Assembly: GCA_041396125.1 (NCBI GenBank)
Contig: JAWKZG010000001.1
Coordinates: forward strand, 186,001 to 250,000
Length of the DNA: 64,000 nt
From: JAWKZG01 sp041396125
Lineage (GTDB): Bacteria > Pseudomonadota > Gammaproteobacteria > Competibacterales > Competibacteraceae
Direction of reading: 5' to 3'
Position 1 is the first letter of the stretch; every line of letters begins with the position of its first letter. Made by a program: the position numbers and the translations under genes. Below the pieces are notes generated by a model. That model had not been told where the DNA came from, ran no database searches, and saw only the letters and a list, made by a program, of their open reading frames with translations. Below, piece by piece: positions 35,138 through 43,660 of the stretch.

Positions 35138-36483
35138 CTCGTAATGTCATAGCGGAATCGATCATGGAACAGTGTGGGTCTGCCGCAGGCGTCGCCTCGG
35201 CGATCACGTCGGCATAGAGCGTCAGCAAAGTGTCGTAGATACGGTTCCAGTCGTATGCGCTCACGGCTATGCGGGCCTGTTTACCAAGCTGATGGCGCCA
35301 GTCGGGTTGAGTGGCCAGCTGGCAGGCGGCAGCGACGAAAGCCGCCGGATCGGAGATCGGGTATTCGCAGGCCGCTGTGAGCCTGTTCGATATGATTGCG
35401 CGCTGCTGCGTAATCGAACGCCACTACTGCCAGACCGCTGGCCATGGCTTCCAGCGTTACATTGCCGAACGTTTCGGTCAGGCTGGGAAAAAGGAACATA
35501 TCGGCGGAGGCATAACTGGTGGCCAGCGCCAGTCCGCGTTGCACACCGGTAAAGATAAAATCTGGATATTGCGCCTGCAGTCTCGGTGCACTAGGGCCAT
35601 CTCCGACTAGAACAAAACGAGCGGCCGGAACGGTTTTTTGCAGGGCCAGAAAGGCCTCAATGGCCAGCGCCAGATTTTTCTCCGGCGCGATACGTCCGAC
35701 ATACAACGCTACCGGTTGATCAGTGTCTGGCGCGCCCCATTTACAGCGCAACGCCTTGCTGCGATGGGCCGGATTAAATAATTGCGTATCAATACCCCGC
35801 GCCAGCACTGCATTGGCCTGGATGCCCAAATTGCCCAGTTGTTCGGCCAGCTCGGCGGTTGGCACCAGGTTTCGTGCACAGCGGTTGTGAAACGCGCGCA
35901 GATAGCGTTCGATCAAAGGGCGCAGACAGCCGATCCGGTAATGCTGGCTGTACTGATGAAAATTGGTGTGGAAACCGGCCACTACCGGTATGCGCAGACG
36001 TCGGGCCGCCCACAGCGCAGCTGCGCCCAGTGGTCCTTCGGTGATGGTATGGACGATATCCGGACGGTTGTCGCGCCAGGCTTGCAGCAAGCGCCACGGT
36101 GTCGGCAGACCAAACTGCAGATTCCGATAGCCGGGTAATGGCAGGCCGGGAATGGTGAGCAGTTCCGGTGCTGGCTGCGTACTGTTACCTTGGGGTCCGG
36201 CACGCTGCCGTGGCCGGATCAGCTGAACGTGATGGCCGCGCGCCTGCAAACCAATGACGAAGCGCTGGCAGGTATTCGCCACACCGTTGACTTCGGGGGG
36301 ATAGGTTTCCGTGACCAGCGCCACGCGTAATGATGGTTTTTGCACCTTCCTGTCCGTCAGGTTGCCAGAAGCGCCAGGCAGTGGCCTGAGATACATTTCA
36401 GGATGCGCTGCCACGGCTTTTCTAGCGGGGCTGCCGACGGCATCATTCAGCGCGTCATCAGAATAAAGTTTGTGCGGTTTCAT
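35109..36483 (-). CDS. GT4-family glycosyltransferase, one frameshift; candidate glycolipid synthase
   Basis: About 455 residues if joined. The N-terminal GT4 mark is LRVALVTETYPPEVNGVANT near 52-71. The C-terminal catalytic part includes LPSLTETFGNVTLEAMASGL and the AARNHIEQA region. The frame breaks around 35366-35376. Beyond it, the other frame reads EYPISDPAAFVAAACQLATQ and ends at a stop at 35109, overlapping btaA. GT4 enzymes such as Agt make glucosyl- or glucuronosyl-diacylglycerol under phosphate stress, often beside plcP. That makes this a diacylglycerol glycosyltransferase candidate. An unusual 50-residue N-terminal extension precedes the domain. The ATGA overlap with olsA fixes the start. 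Confidence 0.82.
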
Positions 36484-37295
36484 TGGACGCGGTGGTACCG
36501 GACTTCAGCCTGAACCGTAACAGCCGGTGCGTTACCGTGCAGTATTGGCAGCGCCTGCTCAATCGTGTTCTGGCAATGGCGAGCCAGCGCATTGCGGGCT
36601 TCCTGGCCAGGCGTTTTAACCGGGCAGAACTGCAGTTTGGCTTCGGTCTTCGGGGCAGCCAGCAAACGCCATAAATGCGTGCCCAGATCAGCATCGCCGA
36701 TAAACGGCACAATCCGGTTCGGGCCGGTGCTGGTCGGATAAGCAATGGCAATGGGTTGCAGCGGGGTTTTCGCCAGCTCCGCAGCTTGCAACAGGCGGGC
36801 GTGAAAACGGCGCACACCCTGGCCGTCGGTCGAGGTGCCTTCCGGGAAAATCAGCACCTTGTGGCCGGCCCGTAAACGCCAGACAAGCTGTTCACAGACC
36901 ATGTTGCTGCTGTGCCGTTCGCCGCGCTCAATAAACAAGGTGCCGGAACGGTGACAGAGCCAGCCGAACAAAGGCCAGCGGGCCACTTCGCCTTTGGCCA
37001 GGAAATAGGTCGGGCAGGTCGCCGCCAGACACATCACATCCAGCCAGGAGATATGATTGGCGACCAGCAAGGCCGGCCCTGCAGCATAACTGCCGCTGAC
37101 TTCCAGTTGTACATTCAGAATGCGCAGCAGACGCCGGCTCCACCAGCGCAGCGGCCACAGGCGGGGTGCCCGTCCGGCACGCAGTGGCAGGGCCGACAGC
37201 AACACCCCGGTAGCGATATGCACTAACACCCGGCCCAACCGCCAGAAGCGTCGCAGCGAGGTGCCCAGCCCGACCAGGAATAACGGCAGCTTCAT
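36480..37295 (-). CDS. olsA: OlsA-like lyso-ornithine lipid O-acyltransferase
   Basis: A 271-residue PlsC-type membrane acyltransferase. Active-site blocks are NHISWLD (the H-x4-D motif, near 83), FIERGER and FPEGTSTDG near 152. The start at ATG 37295 forms an ATGA overlap with the olsB stop; an upstream start would run far into olsB. In ornithine lipid synthesis OlsA adds the second acyl chain to lyso-ornithine lipid. General 1-acylglycerol-3-phosphate acyltransferases look alike, but the direct coupling to olsB makes OlsA the best call. Confidence 0.88.
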   Translation of the reverse strand: MKLPLFLVGLGTSLRRFWRLGRVLVHIATGVLLSALPLRAGRAPRLWPLRWWSRRLLRILNVQLEVSGSYAAGPALLVANHISWLDVMCLAATCPTYFLAKGEVARWPLFGWLCHRSGTLFIERGERHSSNMVCEQLVWRLRAGHKVLIFPEGTSTDGQGVRRFHARLLQAAELAKTPLQPIAIAYPTSTGPNRIVPFIGDADLGTHLWRLLAAPKTEAKLQFCPVKTPGQEARNALARHCQNTIEQALPILHGNAPAVTVQAEVRYHRVQ

Positions 37296-38065
37296 GACAG
37301 AAAGTGCCGGGCGTAACGGCGGTCCAGGCCTTTGGTATCGGCCATAATGAAAAAGTCGGCCACCTGGAAATCTGCATCCAGACAAGGTGGACCGCAGATT
37401 TTCGCGCCGACCCGCAAATACGCTTTAAGCAGCGGCGGCAACGATACTTTGGGCATGTTTACCGGCAGGCTCGCTTCCGGCAGCGGCAATAGCGGGCTGA
37501 CCCGTAATTCGGGTGCAGCACCAAACCGATCCAGTAAATTCTGCGCGGTATGGTGTATCGCCGCATAGCCGAATGCCTGCGGTAACGGCAGACTGGCGCA
37601 ACCGATCAGATATTTGCTGCGATGCTGGGTGATGAATTCCGCCAGCCCCGACCAGAGCACGGAAATTGTCGAGCCGTTGCGATAAGCCGGATGAATACAG
37701 GTGCGGCCGATTTCTGCGATATCGCCTGGCAGCGCCAGAATACGATCAATCTCGAACTCGGTTTCGGAATAGAAGCTGCCGGCTCGCGCAGCGGCTGCCC
37801 GGTCAAGAATACGGGTATAGCCAACAACATTGCCGGTTTGCAGATTGCGCACCAGTAAATGGGCGCAGAACTCGTCGAAGCGATCGTGATCCAGACCGCT
37901 GATCGGGCTGTGCAGACGCGCTCCCATTTCCTGCCCGAAAATCGTATAGCGGAAACGCTGCGCTGTGCGGATAGCCGCGGGACTGTTTTTCCAATAGTGC
38001 AGTTCGGTGCTTAGGGAAACCGCGCGGCGTGGTGCGGATGTGACAGTAGCCGAGTGCAATGACAT
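37292..38065 (-). CDS. olsB: OlsB-like ornithine N-acyltransferase
   Basis: A 257-residue GNAT-fold acyltransferase that joins a 3-hydroxyacyl group from acyl carrier protein to ornithine, the first step of ornithine lipid synthesis. Family marks are FRYTIFGQEMGA near 44, DRFDEFCAHLLV near 67, FYSETEFEIDRIL near 103, EIGRTCIHPAYRNG and YLIGCASLPLP. The ATG at 38065 follows GGAG with 6-nt spacing. It is the first gene of the olsB-olsA-GT4-btaA-btaB operon, with a PhoB box about 110 bp upstream. The family is firm. Confidence 0.9.
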   Translation of the reverse strand: MSLHSATVTSAPRRAVSLSTELHYWKNSPAAIRTAQRFRYTIFGQEMGARLHSPISGLDHDRFDEFCAHLLVRNLQTGNVVGYTRILDRAAAARAGSFYSETEFEIDRILALPGDIAEIGRTCIHPAYRNGSTISVLWSGLAEFITQHRSKYLIGCASLPLPQAFGYAAIHHTAQNLLDRFGAAPELRVSPLLPLPEASLPVNMPKVSLPPLLKAYLRVGAKICGPPCLDADFQVADFFIMADTKGLDRRYARHFLS

Positions 38066-38615
38066 AAGCGCTCCGTGAGCTGTATTCAGTTGGGCAGCCC
38101 GGATGCGACATTCGGGTTGCGGGTTCTGGACGATGGCCAGCATGCATCCGATGCATTTTTAAATGCGCTTATGACAAGGCCATGACGATCTGATGGCAAT
38201 TTGATGATGTCTTTTGAAACTGTATCTGGAGAGTTGTTTACGGCGGGTTGCAGACGGTTGGGGGCATCCGTCTGTCATATTGTCGGGATAATCCTGCTGC
38301 GGCTAATACATAGCCGTGCACAGGATATAAGGCGTGGCAATGATCCCTGCCCCGCCGAACGCGCGGGTGATATAACTGGCTGCAAGGCACACTGCGCCGC
38401 CTCAAGGGCACCGCTTATTTCAGTCTGCGAGCCTGGTCGACCTGAGTCCTGTCAGGGGCTGCCATTTTGCCGGGGAACGGGCCGCATAATAAAGCCCGCA
38501 GCATTACCAATGAGCGGATGATATTGCATCAGGCTTCAAGGAGTCGGTAAGCTAGTAGAGTCGTTTTATCATGCGACAGGGGAGATTGTTCTTCAAATCA
38601 CTAAAGAATTAAGCC
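38066..38615 (+). other. Divergent intergenic region, ols operon and serine hydrolase
   Basis: A 550-bp gap. It holds the ols operon leader, its PhoB repeats (38171-38210) and the untranslated region of the divergent serine hydrolase gene. A lone CTGTCAT at 38272 is noted below. I see no reading frame or RNA gene in 38211-38615. Confidence 0.6.
38171..38210 (-). promoter_or_regulatory. PhoB box array upstream of olsB
   Basis: On the minus strand four direct repeats at exact 11-bp spacing: ACATCAT, TTGCCAT, TCGTCAT, TTGTCAT (last at 38177-38171). The (C/T)TGTCAT core is best in the last unit. A possible -10 (TAAAAA) starts about 9 bp downstream of it. This matches the layout of PhoB-dependent promoters, and olsB begins at 38065. 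Confidence 0.75.
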
Positions 38616-39614
38616 ATGTCTGATCAATTACCTGATCTATTATCTAATTCACCATCGGATTTGTTATTGGATTCACCACCGGAATCGCCCCTGGGTTCTC
38701 CAGCGGGGCCATCGATGTCACGGCGCGGCTGCCTGCAACTGCTGACTGCAGCGGGGTTAGGGGGGCTGACCGCGACCTTGCCCATACCGGCACTTGCCGC
38801 CCGCCAGCCGTCCGCGCTGCAGCGCAAAGTCAATGCGTATATTCAGCAGCAGCGTCGTCTTGGCCGGGTGGCCGGCGATGAGCAAACATCCTGGTCGGTG
38901 TACGATTTTAATACGGGCGTCAAACTGGTCTCGATCAACGAAGATGTACCGCGTCAGGCGGCCAGCATGATCAAGCCTTTTGTTGCCCAGGCGTACTTTT
39001 TCCGGCACCGGGAAAGCAGTCAGCGTTATCCTTTCAGTTCCGAAGTGCAGGGCCTGTTGACACGGATGATCCGTGACAGCAATAACGCAGCCACCAACGA
39101 ATTGATCGAGCGGGTCGGTCGCAGCCGTTATGCACGGCGGCCAAAAGAGGTGGAGCAGGTGTTGCGCCGTCATGCCGGGGGGATTTTCCGGCATGTGAAT
39201 ATCGTCGAGTATATTCCCCGTAACGGCCGTTCCTACCGCAATAAAGCATCGGCGCGCGATTACAGCCGGTTTCTGTATGCGGTCTGGAAAGATCGCCTGC
39301 CCTATGCGGACGACATGAAATATCTGCTGGGCTTGCCGAATAATGACCGTATTCAGGACGGTACCAAGTACGTTCCCGATGGCTACCGGATTCTGGACAA
39401 AACCGGCTCAACGGCCCATTTGTGTGGCAATATGGGTATTGTTGTCGCCCGTGACAACAAAGGCAGACCGCATCCTTACACCATGATCGGGATCATTGAA
39501 AAACGCCGCCGGGGCACCCCTTACTGGGCCTGGATCAAAGATCGCGGCAATGTGATCCGGGAAGTGTCCGATCTGGTGTATACGGAACTGAAGCGCCAGT
39601 ACAATCTGGCTTGA
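38616..39614 (+). CDS. Serine hydrolase of class A beta-lactamase fold, secreted
   Basis: A 332-residue protein with the penicillin-recognising catalytic triad motifs: SxxK as SMIK near 122-125, SNN in RDSNNAATNEL near 160, and KTG in LDKTGSTAH near 265. A twin-arginine-like signal (SRRGCLQLLTAAGLGG, from residue 35) follows an unusual Ser/Pro/Leu-rich N-terminus of 33 residues; the real start could instead be ATG 38715. Low similarity to true beta-lactamases and the lack of a typical Glu166 loop suggest a peptidoglycan hydrolase or carboxypeptidase. Resistance cannot be inferred. Confidence 0.78.
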   Translation: MSDQLPDLLSNSPSDLLLDSPPESPLGSPAGPSMSRRGCLQLLTAAGLGGLTATLPIPALAARQPSALQRKVNAYIQQQRRLGRVAGDEQTSWSVYDFNTGVKLVSINEDVPRQAASMIKPFVAQAYFFRHRESSQRYPFSSEVQGLLTRMIRDSNNAATNELIERVGRSRYARRPKEVEQVLRRHAGGIFRHVNIVEYIPRNGRSYRNKASARDYSRFLYAVWKDRLPYADDMKYLLGLPNNDRIQDGTKYVPDGYRILDKTGSTAHLCGNMGIVVARDNKGRPHPYTMIGIIEKRRRGTPYWAWIKDRGNVIREVSDLVYTELKRQYNLA

Positions 39615-39850
39615 TGGCAACCCGGCTGACCGCCAAACGGTTTACGGTGCAAGGTGATGACTGGCTGCGGTGAGGCGCAGCACCGGTCCGTTATGCCCGC
39701 AAACCGTTAGTGCATGCCGCTCTGTAATACAGACTGCTGCGCAAAAAACCACTTCGATGCGCAGCAGCAAACGGTTTTTGCCTGGCTGCTGGTACGCCCA
39801 AAAGCACTCTAAAACCAACAATAATGGTCAAATTCCACTAGAGAAACCGC

Positions 39851-41614
39851 ATGTCTTCCAAATCCAACGCTGCAAAACCCGCCGCCACCCAACGTAAAAC
39901 CCTCGAAACCCTGCGCAGCCAGCGCTGGTACGGACCGGATGATCTGCGCTCTTTCGGTCACCGCTCGCGCACCAAGCAGATGGGTTTTGCCCGCGAAGAA
40001 GTGGTCGGCCAGCCGGTCATCGGTATCATCAATACCTGGAATGATCTGGCCACCTGTCATTCGCATTTCCCGCAACGGGTACAGGACGTCAAACGCGGTA
40101 TCACGGCGGCCGGGGCGTGCGCACTGGAACTGCCAGCGATGTCGCTGAGTGAGCCGATCCAGAAACCGACCACCATGCTGTATCGCAATTTCCTGGCGAT
40201 GGAAACCGAGGAATTGCTGCGTGCCCACCCGATTGATGGCGTGGTGTTGATGGGTGGTTGTGACAAAACCACACCGGCGCTGCTGATGGGGGCGCTCAGC
40301 ATGAATCTGCCGGCCATTTATGTGCCAGCCGGGCCGATGCTGCGCGGTAACTGGCGCGGCAATGTGCTGGGCAGCGGTACTGATGTCTGGAAATACTGGG
40401 ATGAGCGGCGTGCGGGCCAGCTGGACGATCAATCCTGGTCGGAAATCGAGGATGGCATCGCCCGTTCGGCAGGCACCTGCATGACCATGGGCACCGCCGC
40501 CACCATGATGTCACTGAGCGAAGCGCTGGGTATGTGTCTGCCCGGTGCCTCCAGCATCCCGGCGGTGGATTCGCGCCACCAGCACATGGCGTATTACTCC
40601 GGCCGTCGCATCGTGGACATGGTGTGGGAAGACCTCAAGCCGACCGATATCATCACCGAGGCCGCGCTGGATAATGCAATCACCGTGGATATGGCCATCG
40701 GCGGTTCGACCAACGCTATTGTGCATCTGGTCGCTATTGCCGGTCGGGCCGGTTTGACTCTGCCGCTGGAGCGTTTCGACCAGATTGCCGGTGATATCCC
40801 GCTGCTGGCCAATATACGCCCGTCCGGTCAGTATTTGATGGAGGATTTTTACTATGCCGGCGGTTTGCGGGCGCTGATGGCGCAACTCAAACCCCGTCTG
40901 CACCTGGATGCCATCACCGTTAATGGCCACACCCTGGGTGACAATATCGAAGGTGCAGAAGTGTATCACCCGGATGTCATCCACAGTCTGGAAAAGCCCG
41001 TCAAACAGGCCGGTGGCACAGCCGTTCTGCGCGGTACTCTGGCGCCGAACGGGGCGGTGATCAAGCCCACGGCAGCGGAAGAACGCCTTTGGAAACATCG
41101 CGGCCCGGCGCTGGTGTTCAAAGACATTCGTGATCTGAAGGCGCGGATCGACCGCGACGACCTGCCGGTCACAGCAGATTCGGTACTGGTATTGCAAAAT
41201 GCCGGTCCTATCGGTGCGCCCGGTATGCCGGAATGGGGCCAGCTGCCGATTCCGAAAAAGCTGCTCGATCAAGGCGTACGCGATATGGTGCGCATTTCCG
41301 ATGCTCGCATGAGTGGCACCAGCTACGGTGCCTGCGTGCTACATGTGGCTCCGGAAGCGGCGGTTGGCGGACCTCTGGCACTGGTGCGCGACGGTGACAT
41401 CATCGAACTCGATGTGCTTGCCCGGCGACTGGATTTAATGGTCGACGAGGCTGAACTGGCCCAGCGGCGAGCAGCCTGGCAGGCACCGGAAAAGCACTAT
41501 GGACGCGGCTATACCGCACTTTATATGGAACATGTACTGCAAGCCGACCAGGGCGTGGATTTCGATTTTCTGCAAGGCCCGCCGGGCGCTCTGCCCGAAC
41601 CGGATATCTTTTGA
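39851..41614 (+). CDS. IlvD/Edd-family dehydratase, sugar-acid type
   Basis: A 587-residue [2Fe-2S] or [4Fe-4S] dehydratase. Three iron-sulfur cysteines are visible in TWNDLATCHSHF, MGGCDKTTPA and SAGTCMTMGTA, with the family-wide MLRGNWRG and AIGGSTNAIVHL segments. The GHRSRTKQMGF N-terminal segment points to the arabinonate/xylonate/galactonate dehydratase branch more than to dihydroxy-acid dehydratase (IlvD). It begins an apparent operon with EamA, a ketopantoate-reductase-like gene and malic enzyme, and so may feed a sugar acid pathway. The substrate is uncertain. Confidence 0.88.
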   Translation: MSSKSNAAKPAATQRKTLETLRSQRWYGPDDLRSFGHRSRTKQMGFAREEVVGQPVIGIINTWNDLATCHSHFPQRVQDVKRGITAAGACALELPAMSLSEPIQKPTTMLYRNFLAMETEELLRAHPIDGVVLMGGCDKTTPALLMGALSMNLPAIYVPAGPMLRGNWRGNVLGSGTDVWKYWDERRAGQLDDQSWSEIEDGIARSAGTCMTMGTAATMMSLSEALGMCLPGASSIPAVDSRHQHMAYYSGRRIVDMVWEDLKPTDIITEAALDNAITVDMAIGGSTNAIVHLVAIAGRAGLTLPLERFDQIAGDIPLLANIRPSGQYLMEDFYYAGGLRALMAQLKPRLHLDAITVNGHTLGDNIEGAEVYHPDVIHSLEKPVKQAGGTAVLRGTLAPNGAVIKPTAAEERLWKHRGPALVFKDIRDLKARIDRDDLPVTADSVLVLQNAGPIGAPGMPEWGQLPIPKKLLDQGVRDMVRISDARMSGTSYGACVLHVAPEAAVGGPLALVRDGDIIELDVLARRLDLMVDEAELAQRRAAWQAPEKHYGRGYTALYMEHVLQADQGVDFDFLQGPPGALPEPDIF

Positions 41615-41654
41615 GCGCCCTGCTCAATATGCGCTTTAATGCGCGGTTGAGGCC

Positions 41655-42584
41655 ATGAGCAGCGCTGCTCAGCAGCCCCTGCCTCCACCACCCGGCATGG
41701 AGGGAAACACACGGGCCTATGTGCTGCTTACACTGACCGCTTTGTGCTGGGGAGCCAATGCGGTATTTGGCCGGATCGTCGTGGGCGAAGCCTCACCGAT
41801 GGTGGTGGTAAGCCTGCGCTGGCTGGGGGTCTTGCTGATGCTGGCAGTCTTCGCCCGTAACGATGTGCGGCGCGACTGGCAGGTACTGCGCACGCATCTG
41901 TGGTTTATTGCCGCTATCGGCGCGATGGGCTTCACGGCTTTTAATTCATTGTTCTATGTTGCTGCGCATTTCACCACTGCGGTCAATATCGGGATTCTGC
42001 AGGGCTCAATTCCGGTGTTTGTGCTGCTGGGAGCCTTTTTCGCTTACCGCACCCGTGTCACTGCTCTGCAGCTGGCCGGTGTCACACTGACCATGTTTGG
42101 TGTACTGCTGGTCGGTTCAGGCGGCGATCTGGCGCGGCTGGCGGCGCTGCAGCTCAATCCGGGCGATCTGCTGATGATTATCGCCTGTCTGCTGTATGCC
42201 GGTTATGCCGTTGCGCTGCGGCGTCGCCCGGCGGTATCGGCGCTCGGATTATTTACCATCATGGCGGCTGCGGCATTCGTGTCCTCGCTACCGCTGCTGG
42301 CTGTCGAGGCAGCGCTGGGCTATTTGCAATGGCCGACGCCGACCGGTTGGCTTATTATCGGGCTGGTCTCGCTGTTTCCGTCGTTTCTGGCGCAAATATT
42401 TTTCATCCAGAGTGTGGCGCTGATCGGGCCGGGCCGGGCCGGTATTTTCGTCAATCTGGTGCCGGTGTTTGCATCGATTCTGGCGGTGGTTTTTTTAAGC
42501 GAACCGTTCGAGTTTTTTCACGCACTGGCCCTGGTGCTGGTGCTGGGTGGCATCTGGCTGGCGGAACGGGCCAAACCGCGCTAA
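41655..42584 (+). CDS. EamA/DMT-family transporter
   Basis: A 309-residue inner-membrane protein with ten hydrophobic segments in two EamA repeats (about 20-150 and 165-305). Repeat landmarks include LCWGANAVFGRIVVG near the start and VNLVPVFASILAVVFLSEP in the second half. Relatives export amino acids, nucleotides or other small metabolites. It is 40 bp after the dehydratase and 52 bp before a dehydrogenase, on the same strand, so it is probably cotranscribed with them. The substrate is unknown. Confidence 0.9.
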   Translation: MSSAAQQPLPPPPGMEGNTRAYVLLTLTALCWGANAVFGRIVVGEASPMVVVSLRWLGVLLMLAVFARNDVRRDWQVLRTHLWFIAAIGAMGFTAFNSLFYVAAHFTTAVNIGILQGSIPVFVLLGAFFAYRTRVTALQLAGVTLTMFGVLLVGSGGDLARLAALQLNPGDLLMIIACLLYAGYAVALRRRPAVSALGLFTIMAAAAFVSSLPLLAVEAALGYLQWPTPTGWLIIGLVSLFPSFLAQIFFIQSVALIGPGRAGIFVNLVPVFASILAVVFLSEPFEFFHALALVLVLGGIWLAERAKPR

Positions 42585-42636
42585 CAAAAACAGTATTGCC
42601 AAAGAAGATTATTAACAGAACCCGAGGAGGAAACGA

Positions 42637-43629
42637 ATGAAAATCTGTGTTATCGGTGCGGGCGCGATGGGCTGTGCGTACGGTGGTCTGCTGACCCGGG
42701 CCGGCCATGCGGTGACGCTGGTGGATATCTGGCCGGAGCATGTGGCTGCGCTCAATACGCAGGGCTTGCATCTGGATGGTGTGGTGGGCGATTTGCACTT
42801 TCCGGTGTCGGCACAGTGCGAAGTGCCGGTGGGGCTGGATGCCGATCTGGCAATGATCTGGACCGACACCAACAATACCCGTGCGGCGGCCGAAGCGGCG
42901 GATCGTGTGCTGGCGGCAGATGGCTATGCGATCACACTGCAAAACGGTATCGGCAATGTCGAAACCCTGGTCGAGGTGCTTGGCAAGGCCCGTGTTGCAG
43001 CCGGTTCGAGCATGTGCAGCGCAGCCATGCGCGGTCCCGGTCACGCCAGCTTAACCCACCGCGGCATGACCTCAATCGGGGAGATCGACGGCGGCGGCAG
43101 CACCCGTCTGGACGGCCTGCTGGAAGCCTTGCAACAGGCCGGTTTCGAAGCCCGCATACACCCCACTATCATGTCGCTGGTGTGGACCAAATTTACGATC
43201 AATTGCTCGATCAATGCACTGTGCGCGACCAGCGGATTGCGGCTTGGCGAGCTGGCACGCTTACCGGCCATGGACCGCTTGCAGGATCGCGTTATCGACG
43301 AAATCCTGGCCGTGACCGCAGCCAAAGGAATTACGCTGGATGAGCCGGATCTGCGCGGCAAGGTCAAAGCGCATTGCTGGGCCAAGTTCAGTCGGCCGTC
43401 GATGCTGCAGCATATGGAGGCCGGTAAGCGGACCGAAATCCATGCACTCAATGCCCGTCTGGTTGAGGAAGGCCGCAGCCTCGGCGTGCCGACTCCGTAT
43501 AACGAAGCGGTAGCCTGTCTGCTGCAAGGCGTTGAGCACAAACGCCGGGACGTGGCCGGGCGCAGTGAAGCCGATTACCAGGCGCTGGAAGAACAGGCGC
43601 GCAATGAACCGCGGCCGCCGCGTGCCTGA
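42637..43629 (+). CDS. Ketopantoate reductase family protein (PanE-like)
   Basis: A 330-residue NADPH-dependent reductase of the 6-phosphogluconate dehydrogenase fold. The N-terminal dinucleotide motif is VIGAGAMGCAYGGLLTRAG (residues 4-22), followed by the family TLQNGIGNVETL segment near 103. The helical C-terminal domain has KFTINCSINALCATSG. A GAGGAGG ribosome site precedes the ATG. True PanE, which reduces ketopantoate in CoA synthesis, and many 2-oxo acid reductases share this form. Its place among sugar acid and malate genes argues for a related dehydrogenase, but the name stays family-level. Confidence 0.85.
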   Translation: MKICVIGAGAMGCAYGGLLTRAGHAVTLVDIWPEHVAALNTQGLHLDGVVGDLHFPVSAQCEVPVGLDADLAMIWTDTNNTRAAAEAADRVLAADGYAITLQNGIGNVETLVEVLGKARVAAGSSMCSAAMRGPGHASLTHRGMTSIGEIDGGGSTRLDGLLEALQQAGFEARIHPTIMSLVWTKFTINCSINALCATSGLRLGELARLPAMDRLQDRVIDEILAVTAAKGITLDEPDLRGKVKAHCWAKFSRPSMLQHMEAGKRTEIHALNARLVEEGRSLGVPTPYNEAVACLLQGVEHKRRDVAGRSEADYQALEEQARNEPRPPRA

Positions 43630-43660
43630 AAAAGTTTACCGATAACGCAGGAACCCCAAA

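Noticed and set aside
35131..35150. TTGTCAT...ATGTCAT repeats inside the GT4/btaA overlap
   Set aside because: Spacing is 13 bp, not 11, and they lie within coding sequence.
38261..38289. Possible PhoB box (CTGTCAT) on the plus strand before the serine hydrolase
   Set aside because: Only one of three 11-bp units matches well and no good -10 follows at the right distance.
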